Shown in pieces: positions 12,683 through 23,671 of a stretch of 64,000 bases of DNA. Every line of letters begins with the position of its first letter. Positions within the stretch are counted from its first letter, which is position 1. The translations under genes were made by a program, and so were the position numbers. Below the pieces are notes generated by a model. It was given only the letters and a program-made list of their open reading frames with translations, did not search any database and was not told the DNA's origin. Origin of the DNA: Perkinsus chesapeaki (lineage: Eukaryota > Perkinsozoa > Perkinsida > Perkinsidae). The stretch covers positions 1-64,000 of the forward strand of contig JAAPAO010000094.1 in NCBI GenBank assembly GCA_013115145.1. The letters are read 5' to 3'.

Positions 12683-15110
12683 ATGTCGTCGGTCCTTGCC
12701 GGCATGGGCGATCTCGAGAGGAGGCTCACTCGCGTGGCGAATGGATGTCGGCAGATTAAGAGCTCGGACGGTGTTGAAGAGGCTAGTGTGAGTTGACGGT
12801 AGTGGCGGGGTGAGTCGAATGGTAGGTGGAGGGAAGCAAGGATAAATTTATTGGCATAAAAAGGGAGTTGGTGGTAGCGATGAGGATGTTGAAGGATGCT
12901 CTACAGCAGCGGAAAAAGGTAATGTTGTGGGCGAAAAGAAGGGAAACAGTAGAGGTTGAAGCAATGATGATAATTACCACGGCAGAGTAGATGGATAGTG
13001 AGATTTCTAGATATCTGAACTGAATGCGAGGTTTTGCAATACCACATAGAGTACCACCTAGTAGGTCGGCTTAAACGTTAAATGCTTGTCTCTGGCTAAT
13101 GGCGTCCTCACAGCCATTATAGCGGTATCGCTGTCGACTCTCGTTATGGTCATTCCTTGTTAAGCGCCAAATAAGCTCTTGGAGGCACGAGTGCCGTCGC
13201 CGTGTAGAGGGATGAGGTCCCGCAGTGGTTCGAGTTGGAATTGGTCAGGTATATCGAGATGGTAAAGGTGGCAGCAGCAACCCGGAGTATATTAAACTGA
13301 CAGTTCGAGCCAGGACTCTGTTGGAGCAATGCCGAGCTAGAACTAACGCTCTACGACAAGTAAGCTACCACTGACATGGGTGTAGGAGTGCGCTGGAGTC
13401 GCTGGAGTGTCTTGCCGGCCTATGGAGGTTAAGGGTTTCCGTGCATCTGTCGATCACTAGGCTTCACTGAATCATTGTCATATAGGTTTTGTTTAAATTA
13501 GTTCGTTTGACTTCAGGTCCTCCGGGAGCAATGTGCACATGCTAACTCTACTCGAGCGCGTCTGGGCACAAGACTGAGCCAACGAGAGCTGGACTGGAGG
13601 TGGGTGGGAAGAGTGGAGGCTCGGATTATGGCCAAGTCTAGGTACGATCAGCTGTCGGTGATAACAGAGTACACTGACCTTTGCTCGACCTGTATTAAGG
13701 AGCCTTCAAAGGTGCTCCTCGGGGAGGAAAAATTGTTCTTAATGCGGAAATTTTGCCAGAAAAGTTGTTCCTAGGCCAAAAGGAAACATAAAGTATACTC
13801 CTCCTGGCGATATTTGACGCTCCTCTTTGCCTCCCAGACTCCAAGCCGCGCCTCATCGGTTGGGTTGTTCTTTCTTGCGATGGAGGTGTAGGGTTTGATA
13901 CTGCAGGCTATTCCCGAGATACCACCGGATTTATCTGAAGCATCAACTGATGTTAGAAGTGCCCGAAGGAAGCTCTTCGATGGAGGGGAACAGAGAGTCT
14001 CGCCTATAAAGCGGGGCAGCGGGGTAAGTCTAGAATTTGGTCATCACCCCGGTGGTGCTAATACAGTATCATATAACCTATTGCATTATGATAATGTGAT
14101 ATAGTAGCAAACATTCATTATAGTAGGCTCAGGTATAGATCAGTAATACTGACTTAGTTTTTATGCAGCATAGTTTATCATAAATTATGTCTTAGGAGCA
14201 ATGGGAGGTGTCCCGGCCATCTCATCGTGTAGGAGAGCTGTCCGTTGGGGAAGAAGATGCTATGGAAGAGTGGACGGTTAAGATGGATGCGATTGATAAG
14301 GGTGGGTAAGGAGGTTATAGAGCTTAATAGAGTTATAGAGCTTAATAGAGTTATAGAGCTTAATAGAGTTATAGAGCTTAATAGAGTTATAGAGCTTAAT
14401 AGAGTNNNNNNNNNNNNNNNNNNNNNNNNNNNNNNNNNNNNNNNNNNNNNNNNNNNNNNNNNNNNNNNNNNNNNNNNNNNNNNNNNNNNNNNNNNNNNNN
14501 NNNGTTATAGAGCTCCGGCCGAATATTGCTTTCGAGCAGTCAGCATTGTCTGGAATTTAATAAGGAAAAAAATTACGAATAAGCTCAAGAATTTACACTT
14601 ACACCTAGAAGTGTAGCTAAGCTCGGCTTAGTTCTTGTGGACTGCTCGCTCTTCCCAGAGGTGGACGAGATAGACGTGATGGTTGATCGATTGAAGGAGA
14701 TAGCGTTGGAGATGGGGGAAGCTGGGAATAGGCATGCCGAATTGATAGAGAAAATCAAGGAGCGAAATGATAATGTTGACGGGGGTATACGGGTAAGTTG
14801 GTCTCTACCTTGCAGCTGGTCGATATCTCATCGAATTGGTGAAATACATGCGCCAGTCGATTCTGGCATTTCCAAACACTTTATGGTGAGAGAAAATCAT
14901 CGGCCGGAAAATTCATATTAAGAGCAAAGGTTTGGAAGGAAAACTGGGCATTGAGGGAAAGCGCTAGACAATTGGTGACTTTAGGCGGTGAGCGATAGAG
15001 TACGAAGTATCGTGATAACTGAAAACAAGAGCGCTATGACATGCCGCATCATCCTGGGCTTCGTGTTGCTGGTTATGATTGGTTGGATCTATTCAAGAGT
15101 CAAAGATTGA
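12683..15110 (+). CDS. SNARE-like tail-anchored coiled-coil protein
   Basis: Multi-exon gene starting MSSVLAGMGDLERRLTR at 12683. Several short exons encode heptad-rich helix: about 12846-12918, 13205 onwards, 13518-13640, 13895-14022 and 14196-14301. The exon from about 14658 to 14791 carries VDRLKEIALEMGEAGNRHAE, aligning with the SNARE motif of Qb/Qc SNAREs (L-x-x-x-A-x-x-M-G). The last exon, about 14985-15110, continues the helix and ends in one membrane span (IILGFVLLVMIGWIY) plus a short basic tail, the usual SNARE anchor. The residue falling at the ionic zero layer appears to be His rather than Gln or Arg, but that depends on a by-eye alignment. The intron before the SNARE exon holds an 18-bp tandem array and an N gap, so an exon could be missing. 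Golgi/endosomal membrane fusion is the inferred role. Confidence 0.5.
14314..14405 (+). repeat. 18-bp tandem repeat array next to assembly gap
   Basis: About five copies of GTTATAGAGCTTAATAGA run up to the N block, and sequence after the N block resumes with GTTATAGAGCTC, the same unit degenerating. The array lies in an intron of the SNARE-like gene, and its true length is unknown. Confidence 0.95.
14406..14503. other. assembly gap (98 N)
   Basis: A run of 98 N sits inside the 18-bp tandem array, so the gap was probably left because the repeat could not be resolved. Confidence 0.97.
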
Positions 15111-15886
15111 GGGTCTTGTTGCTGCTGCTTGTATGTTTCCAAGTTGCTATGCATGCATATTAACTGTTGTTCTAGACTAACTCTGTTGAGCTATTGTCAA
15201 TGCAATCCATGAGACACACACATAATTACGGTGAGAACTAGTTAAGACCAAAGCGAATGGTATCAAGCAAGGAGGCCGTAAGTCACGTGAGCAACAAGTA
15301 GTCTCTGCCGAATGTTAAGATGGGCATGGGTGGCCCATTGGGAATTATCCCGTTCCAAGATTCGTGGAAAGCAGTGACGCTAACAACCGAGATGATATAA
15401 TTCTCTATAGTTGATTTGATTTAAAATTCAGCCACATGACATATTCTGGAAGCATAAAGTCAGATCGGAATGTACGGATAAGCATCGGCCGCGGGAAGCT
15501 CAGTCCTACGTTCAGAGCTCCAAGCTGCGCGGCGCGGCGTCGAGAAGCCAGCCTGCTTTGAAGGGAGTACCGGCAGACAGTGACAGTGCTGTCAATCGCC
15601 TCAAGGTAGGCCTGTAGAGTTGGCCATTTCGAGTGTGTCTGTTCGAGATATCGATGAGCAGCCAAGCGCTGCAGAGTCGGTTCCATACCCGAGGGATCTC
15701 TGAACAGATGAAAGAGAGAAACGAGTTCTGCGGGCAGCTGTTGCAGCTTGGCGGGAGGCGATGGAGAGGCTTCCGTTCTGAGTAGGCTGCCCACTTGCTT
15801 CGGCGTGTCTCTCCCGTGTGGCTCCTCCCAGTGTATCTTAACATACTTATTTCAGTGCTCGAGACAGGTTATCCAATGGAAAGGTC
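15111..15886. other. no supportable gene
   Basis: Spacer between the SNARE-like and IQ-motif genes. Minus-strand frames at 15405-15844 are open but show no recognisable domain. Confidence 0.45.
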
Positions 15887-18800
15887 ATGAGTGCTTTCGA
15901 TAAGAGTAAGTTGAGGCTCGCTCAGCCTTCGGCGTTCTCTCGTTCGCTCATCGCCTTGTGCATCAATTTTGTCACTGGGCATTTGGTACTGTAAAAAAGT
16001 GAATAGTGCGTTGTTAGTAAAGATGCGAGATGCTGCGTCAGGTGCACTGGAAGCGCAGCAATCTATAGCACAACTCCTACAAAAGCATGTCAGCTTTACA
16101 CCTTCTGTGCCTGGTTACCGACCGGAGAAAGGTAACCGATCCTTCCCCACCGAATTTTGTCTCCTCCTCGCTCGGCGAACATCGCTGTTAGCATTAGCTT
16201 CGAATCTTCATAGTAGACGGCTGTCGTTAGTGACCTGCTTTTGCAGTCGAACCGAAGCCAGAGAAGAAGCGGCTAAAGTCAGCGGAGAGCTTCACTGATT
16301 TGGATTACGAGCTTGCCGAGAAACGTGAAGCACAGCTGGAAAGGATTCAAGTGTACGTTTATAGCAAGGCGGCTTTGGTTTCTGCGGGACTTTCATCCGC
16401 TTTTCCCGTAGACGAGCAGAGACTGGTGTGACTTTGGTGATCAGGTATCGGTACCACAGGCGGGCTGATGGAGCGTCACACACTGTCAGAATCGGCCTCC
16501 TGGAAAGTGTTATGAAAAGTACCGCATGAAGCTAGCAATGCGATGTCATTGGTTGGCACTTTGAAGAGTTCGTATTAGATTGGTTTGATATTTCCGTTTG
16601 CAATCCAAGAGTCAAGCTCGGATAACATGGCAACCTGTGCACATTGATAGATTTGCGTACTTGGATATTTCGCCCACTTGGCCTCAGCGCATCGTCAAAT
16701 CGCAGGAATGATAGGGCGCTGAGGGAGTCAGCTCAACTATCAGGTTCCATGAGCTCGGCTGACTCGCGGTCCTTATCTCCTGGGCCATCTATCGGTAGCG
16801 ATATTATGCTTCGGAATTCATCCTCAGAGTAAGCCTGAGTGTTCAGTTGCCTTGACCTATCCCGAGTCTGCTAGATACATCAGCTCTATGTACAGCGCGG
16901 AGAGTGTGTTGGCCCAGCGCAAGCAGCAGGCGAATGATTGGCGAGCACGGAGGGATCTTACTGTAGCTGGACGAGTCGAAATTCGAGGTGGCCAATGGTA
17001 GTCATTCAGATAGAGCGCCTACTGGCGATTGAAGCCTTCAAGGAGAGTCGCTTCGAGCTAGCACTGTACCGCAAGGCCAGACAGGTGAGTTAAATTGGTC
17101 GTGGCTTGAGAACGGTTTGGCATTTTAAGGTGGAGGAGCTCGAGAGGAGGAAGATGCACTCTAGAGCCTATGACCAGATATTGTCCTGTCAGCGGAACTG
17201 GCTGGTACGTTCCTACAAGTGTTCTTATCACCAAGACCAGTGCTGCTGCACAATGTACAGTGCACGTATTCTTTTACCTTTCTCCTCTCGCAAATGCCCT
17301 ACGTGAAGCATTAGAAACTCGCGAAGAAAGAACCAAATGTTTTCCAGTATTAGCGATTCTTTATCGACCGCTAGTTCAGTAGCCGCTGAGTTGGTTGTTT
17401 CGTGTGGGAACAGTCAAGTTTTCTGACCGGTGGAGGATCCTGTTTTGATACTGTCAGGGCGCTCTGGCCTTCGCTAGCTTCATGTCCTTTGTGTCTGACG
17501 AAGTCAACTTGATACGATTGAAGAGCGGTAGTTATTTGTTGAGCTGCTGGAGGAGAGAGACTCCCTTCCCGTCCATCAGGTACCGGAGGAAATAAGAAAA
17601 ATTCGAGACAGGGTGGGGCACCTCGAACGACAATAGCCAAGTTACAGTGAGTGTTTTGCTGCTATTTCCGTTTGATAAGTCTGGCCTTCAGATACGAAGC
17701 CGTTCTCGCGAAGCAGCAGGAACTCGATGAGCTCATGGCCGACGCGGATGTCCAGAGGCTTGTGCCTCTTCTTCAGGCCCACTATTCTCTCCGGTTCAGA
17801 ATAAGGTAAGTCTGATTCATCGCAAGTGTGTAGCATTCCCTTGTAGGCGTCGAAGGAGAGCGGCGGCGGTCGTCATGGCCTGCTTGAAGTCGTGGAAGTA
17901 CCAAGTCTGGCAACCTCGCTGAGTTTATTGACCCTTCAGGACGGCAGGAAAGATTATGCTGGCAACAAGGAAGTTCCACGAGCGTTGCCGCCGCATACAG
18001 AGATTTTGGCGCGCAGTGAAGCGGCGCCTTGACAGGATCATACAGCACTGCTGTGACAGATGGGTGAAGCTCGAGCGACAAGTGAGCTGAAGGCTGCTCG
18101 AGAGCACGCAGCGAGCTCTGGTTGATAGATACTGTCAAAGGAGCTCAACGTTGCGCAACCTCCTGCTGGATCTGGTATGTTGTGGCTCCGTGATGAGCGG
18201 TGAAGCTCCTCGTCAGGGAACAATGCCCCCTCTAGTCGACGGGCAAGCTTCAAACCGCAACGGACTCGGCGTGCGTCTTCAAAGTGTGTCGAGGCCGTCC
18301 AGCTGACTCTGCAAGAGAGAGTGCAACTTGCTCTTCTTCCTGATCAAGTCAGGTAACTATTAATTACTTTTGTTGGAGAGCCATGCGCTCATGTCGTCAG
18401 GCGAAGGTTCGTCGAGAATGAGATGAGATTCCGCCGTTTCGTTCTCCTCCCTGAGATCTACGCATGGCATGACGCTATGGAAAAGTAAGGGAGACTGCTT
18501 TATTATTTTGATACTTTAGTTCCGGAAATTGGACCATCCTGACTCAGGACACCAGTGGTCGGTCGCACCGTCGCTTATTGTGCAACTCTCAGTATCATTT
18601 TACCACACGACCGTTTTCTAGATCTTATCTAGAACACATCCTCGAACTTGCTCTCCATATCTTTTGTGAATGAGTCTTGTATCCATTGCCTTTCGTCGGG
18701 GTAGAGTATTGAATATCTTTATCACAGGTATCAAGATGATGTTGAGAGTTGGCGCCAGCATCGGTTGGCGGCTCGAGCAATGCAGGCAGCAGAAGGCAAG

Positions 18801-19104
18801 CAGACCAGATTCAGCACCGGCGACGTAGGGGCATCTCTTGCCATTTAACCGTTCACAATCCAGGTGTTCCGAGTTCCCGTTCGACCGGCGTGCCCTACTC
18901 ACATGCCTACTGACGACAATCTGATCGAGTGGTTCGCCCGATGCCGGAAGAATCCCTCGGCTTACTCCAGGATCGGCGAGGGCAGCTCGAAGGCGGCAGC
19001 TGCTGCGTTGAAGCGGTATGGCGGTGGAGAGATGATTTCCAATGAATAGGCGTTTTCGTCCAGATTCAAAACTCGACATTTCATCCTTCCGGAAGGACCG
19101 ATGA
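15887..19104 (+). CDS. IQ-motif coiled-coil protein
   Basis: Many short exons. Exon 1 (15887-15905, MSAFDK) joins in phase to 16018-16131 (KMRDAASGALEAQQS) and 16247 onwards. Later exons encode charged helix: about 16870-16990 (YISSMYSAESVLAQRKQQ), 17035-17085, 17131-17205, 17460-17590 and 17692-17805. The exons at about 17845-18090 contain RFRIRRRRRAAAVVMACLKSW and RRIQRFWRAVKRRL; the second fits the IQ calmodulin-binding consensus (I-Q-x-x-x-R-x-x-x-x-R). Exons at about 18400-19040 carry RRFVENEMRFRRFVLLPEIY and a short module with WFARCRKNPSAYSRIG. Depending on whether the last intron is removed, the stop lies near 19049 or 19104. No membrane span is seen. A cytoskeletal or flagellar role is plausible for an IQ coiled-coil protein, but I do not recognise the family. 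Confidence 0.55.
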
Positions 19105-20088
19105 CAAGCATCGACGACCTTCGATTCACTCGCCTAGATGTTGACGCCCCGAGGAATGCCAAGATCAAAGTTCGAGGTTGGGAACTCAGCGAACCCTGCC
19201 CGATGTCGCATGGTGGTTTCAGGAGTGAATGATGCGATGGAAGGCATCCTGGTTCCGGACATGACTTCATTACCCGACCCTTAGGTCTTTGACCATGTCA
19301 CTTTGTGTACTTGGATTATGGTCCATTAAAGCTGTCTGGCGTGTTGTTAGTTTTCAAACCACTCTATTGGTCGATATGAAGTCTTTCTATACTTGTCGAG
19401 ATACCTGTTATTACCTGGTAACACTCGAAGTGCTACCCATTCTCGCCATCACGGGTTTCCAGCTTGGCGACGTTGAAAAGGGCCGGATAGCGGTCCCTAG
19501 GCCCTACCCTGCTCACTGGCCATCCAGGAAGCTTTCATAGTAAAATCAGCGTTCCTATGATATGGCGTGGGACCGATGCCGGCTGTGATGCGTAACTATC
19601 ATTGGGTCGACAAATCTACAGTCGCACGGCATTTGCGCACGCGTGCAGCTTGCACGCATGCGCATCTCAGTGGCATCGTTTCACTGTCGTTGGCTCGGTA
19701 ACAGGTCCTCGGCTGACGCTCCTTGCCGAGGGTTAAAAAGGTCGAAGCAAGCTCTTTGTTGGGACATTTGCCCACTGCGCAGGCGTTTGGCAGTGGTCGG
19801 TTGCCGGTATGAGCTTCCTTCGGGATATGCCACGTGAGGGACTGTTAGGCCTGGTTACAGTGTAACCGTTACACCTCAGTCCTCCTGGACTCTTCCCGCC
19901 TACTATGGTGAGAATCTAGCTCTGAGCTCTATCTTGGACTTATGTGATCACCAATTCTTCCCAGTCCGGGAGACAGTTTTTGTGTCGGCCCCGTTGGCTT
20001 AAACGCGAACGGTGTCTCAAAGGGTTTCGGCCTCTGTGCGCAGCCTCTCATCGGTATACCACTACAGTCCTGCGGTCGCCCCTTACCA
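19105..20088. other. no supportable gene; 5' region of the aminopeptidase array
   Basis: Short frames on both strands without homology. The interval ends just before the presequence exon of the first aminopeptidase. Confidence 0.5.
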
Positions 20089-23000
20089 ATGACCACACTC
20101 GGCAGGATTCCTTCCGTTCTCGCTACTGGACTACTAGGAAGGAGCCCAATGAGGCTTAGCGCTGCTGCGCTCTCTCGAGCAGGCATGACCATAGGCGCGC
20201 GGTGGGCTCCGGTCGCTTTGGGAACTCGAGAGCCCATGGGATTCGCGGGACACCAGACGGCTGGCTTCGCTTCAACCAAAGAAGTATGAATGCTCAGTAG
20301 TCTTGCTCCGTCTACGACACCGGTCACGATGGTTCGGCTAGTATTCTGGCCCGGCTGCTGGGGACACATGGAATGTTTTTCACAGGTCTCATTATCTCAT
20401 TCATCGATCATGTCCGGTTCCGGAGCCCAGCCCAACGCTGCTCGATACGTGCTACCCGATAACATTGCTATTAGCGAGTATGCCATTCACCTCAAGCCCA
20501 ATTTCGACAACTTCCTCTTTCAAGGATCCTCAAAGATTTCACTTGCTGTGACGAGGCCCACGAAGACGATCAAGCTCAATGCTAAGGAACTCTCCATCGA
20601 CCCTAGCGTAGGCCCGTACGGGTGGGAGAGATTGGGCGTATGTGTTGTTGGTGCTCAGGTGACCTATACTCCCGTTGGTGGTTCACCTATCACAGCCTCA
20701 TCCGTTAGTGTGTCTAAGGCCGCTACGGAATGCACATTTGAGTTCCCCGAGGAACTTAAGGTTGGTGAGGGTGAATTAGCCATTGAGTATGTTGGAACAC
20801 TTAATGATCAAATGGCTGGTTTTTATAGATCTGGGTAATAATACAGTACAAGTGGATGATATATACTTTAATAGATACGTTGACCAATTTGGTAAAAATA
20901 AATATATGTTGAGCACCCAAATGGAGTCTATTGATGCTAGAAGGGCGTTCCCTTGTGTGGATGAACCCAACCGGAAGGCTGTGTTCAGAATCACCATCAC
21001 CACCGATGCCAGCTTGCAGGTTTGCACCCTCAGCTTCCATTGGGCTAATTGTTGGTAGGTTCTATCAAACATGCCCGAGGCCTCCCGTACTGTCTTCAAT
21101 GGCGGGTCAGCAGAGAATCCCGTGTCCTACCAGACCGTGGAGTTCATGCCTTCACCGAAGATGAGCTCCTATTTGGTCGCTTTCTGTGTTGGGCAGTTCG
21201 AGTTTGTCCAGGATACCACAAAGAACGGGACTCTGGTAGAGCTGGTATCTTCACTACTTCCGAAGATTCAAAACTGCTCAGGTTCGTGTCCTCTGCACGC
21301 CAGGCAAGCAATCTCAGTGCGGATATGCCTTGGAAGTTGCCACCAGAGTCCTCGCTTGGTAATCTCATACCGTCTAGCGCGCCACCTGGACCGCTCCTCA
21401 GGTACGAGGAATTCTTTGGGATTCCCTATCCGCTGCCGAAGCTCGATCTCATCGCTGTTCCTGATTTCGCCATGGGAGCCATGGAGAACTGGGGCCTGGT
21501 CACCTACAGGGAGATAGACCTGTTGTGCGACGTTGAAAAGGTAGCCTGCGGGCAACTTGATTGTATGTCATTCTTGTGTGTAGCTATCAACCAAGCGTCG
21601 TGCCCGTATTACCTCGACTGTTACCCATGAGCTGGCTCATCAGTGGTTCGGCAATCTTGTCACCATGGACTGGTGGGATGGCATCTGGCTCAACGAGAGC
21701 TTCGCTTCCTTCATGGAGAACTTGAGCGCCGATGCGCTTTACCCTGAGTTGGGCATGTGGAACACGTAATGAGATAGGCGGCTGTCGATTCCAAGTAGGT
21801 AGTGATACAACAGGTACATTCATCAGTTCTTCGAGGGCGGGCTGGAACTGGACAGTCTTCGCTCCAGCCACCCCATTGTGGTGCCCATCTATCACGCTGA
21901 GGAGGTCGATCAGGTAGGCTCCGGGCTGCGGGCGACTATGTAGAGGTTCGAGTTAGGTCTTTGACCATATCTCTTATGAGAAGGGATCGGCAGTAGTAAG
22001 GCAGCTGTGGGCGGTCCTTGGAGGCGACAAGTTCCAAGAGGGCGTGCGAAGGTATATGAACGCGCACATGTATGGCAACTCCGTAACAGAGGATCTGTGG
22101 GATGCCCTGGAGAAGGTAATGGTTTGAGGAGAAGTCGGTGGAGTCGGACTGGTGGGGTTTCGTGACAGGTATCTGGGCAACCAGTGAGGGAGATGATGGA
22201 CTCATGGACAGATCAGATGGGATATCCTTTATTAGAAGTTGGTCCACGTGATACAAATGGTAACTGTAAAGTTACTCAAAGTTGGTTCCTATCTGATGGG
22301 TCAATAAAGCCAGGAGATGATGATAAGAAATGGGTTGTACCGATACTTATTGGTGATGATAAAACACCGTCTAATGAAATGGGTAAATTAACTATGATGA
22401 GAGATAAGACACAAACCATTAATGTTGGCAATGGTAAATGGGCTTTGTTAAATTATGGTGCTTGGGTGCCGTATAGAGTTCATTACACTTCATCTGATGA
22501 ATATAATAAAATCCTCGCTGGTGTAACTGATAAGACTGTTCCCGTTCCCAATAGAGTTAACCTTTTGGGTGATATCTTTGCTTTAACCAAAGCTGGACGT
22601 GTTAGCCCTGAAGATGCTCCTCGAGTATCAAAGGCGTATAGCAACGAGACCGATGCAGATGTATGGGATGCTTTATCTAATCTTATCGGTGGACTTTCGA
22701 CTATCTGTACTGGTCTTGGTCGTACGGCTGAACTCGATAAGTTGGTATCTGATATGATCGCTCCTCAACTTAATAAAGTTGGTTGGGAAAGGAAGGCTGG
22801 CGAAAGTCCAAAGGATCGTCAGCTGAGAGCTTGCTTGGCTGGTTTGGCATCCCAACATTGTGCTTCCGATAAGTCACTCGCCACGAAATGTGCCGAAATG
22901 ACTCGGGCATTCCTTGAGGATAAGAGCTCCCTTGCTGAGGACGTTCGTGTTCCTGTGTTCCGATTAGCCTTGGCCGGCAGCGATCCTTCAGTTGGTGAGG

Positions 23001-23528
23001 AGTTGTGGAATGAGCTCATCAAGGTGGCCGAAACCTACGAGACCCCACAGGGCTGCCGGATGGATATTTACGTCAGTATTGGTTTCATTGCCAGCCCTGC
23101 CCTCAAGAAGCGCACCCTCGACATGTGCCTTACCAACTTCATCAAGCCTCAGGATTACTTCTACCCCATGGGCGGCGTCCGTATATCCAATCAAGAGGGA
23201 TCTGATATGACATGGAAGTGGCTCTTGACCAACATAGAGGCCTGCAAGGCTCGAGTGGCCACGGCCAGCTCCTCCCTGTTAGCTGGTGTGATGCTCAACT
23301 GCACCAGGAGAGGCCTCACCTACGACATGGCGGACAACGTGGAGAAGTTGGCCAGGGAGCACGACCTTGCCTCAGTAAGCCATCCCGCCGACCTTCCTCG
23401 ATTATTGTTGCTTTCAGATTTCCCGAACCATCTCCCAGATAGTCGAGAACATCCGCTCCAACGCTGCCATGGTTGAGCGTGCTAGAAAGAGCGCCATCTC
23501 CACCCCGGAGTACTGGGCTGATCTCTGA
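20089..23528 (+). CDS. M1 family aminopeptidase, copy 1 (puromycin-sensitive type) with N-terminal presequence
   Basis: Twelve exons, all phases consistent: 20089-20283, 20386-20607, 20659-20834, 20875-21019, 21059-21235, 21282-21358, 21402-21540, 21584-21765, 21814-21913, 21957-22115, 22169-23374, 23418-23528; 962 residues. Exon 1 (65 codons, start [19 protein letters not shown]) is rich in Arg, Ser, Ala and Leu and nearly lacks acidic residues, like an organelle transit peptide. An internal Met (20410, MSGSGAQPN) could start a cytosolic form. Core motifs are [13 protein letters not shown] (substrate-binding GAMEN box), [10 protein letters not shown] (zinc HExxH) and the third zinc ligand Glu in LNESFASF. 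The ERAP1-like C-terminal helical domain is mostly in the 1206-nt exon. The family removes N-terminal residues from peptides. Two segments are nearly identical to copy 2. It differs from the other copies in NESFASF (NEGFATF elsewhere) and MDWWDG. Confidence 0.95.
20653..20985 (+). repeat. paralog identity tract A (copy 1 / copy 2)
   Basis: From inside intron 2 through exon 3, intron 3 and most of exon 4, this stretch is almost identical to 24302-24616 in copy 2, intron included. Copies 3 and 4 are clearly diverged here. Codon use inside the tract is AT-richer than in the flanking exons. Confidence 0.85.
22196..22905 (+). repeat. paralog identity tract B (all four copies, unequal lengths)
   Basis: Starts just inside the big C-terminal exon at ATGATGGACTCATGGAC and matches copy 2 (25836-26545) with only a handful of differences over about 710 bp. 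Copy 4 shares it from 33418 for about 270 bp and copy 3 from 29638 for about 150 bp, after which each diverges abruptly into GC-richer codons. The left edge is the same in all four. Confidence 0.9.
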
Positions 23529-23671
23529 GCCCCCACCAAAGGGCGTTATCGTCCTGCTGAGCTATCAGCAATGCTTCGCTACAAATGTGCGTCCGTAGAT
23601 ACCTTGTGCTACCGAGTTTCTTAACAACCGTATCCCTTACCCGCGGTATGTTGTGTTCCTAACGGGAGGCC

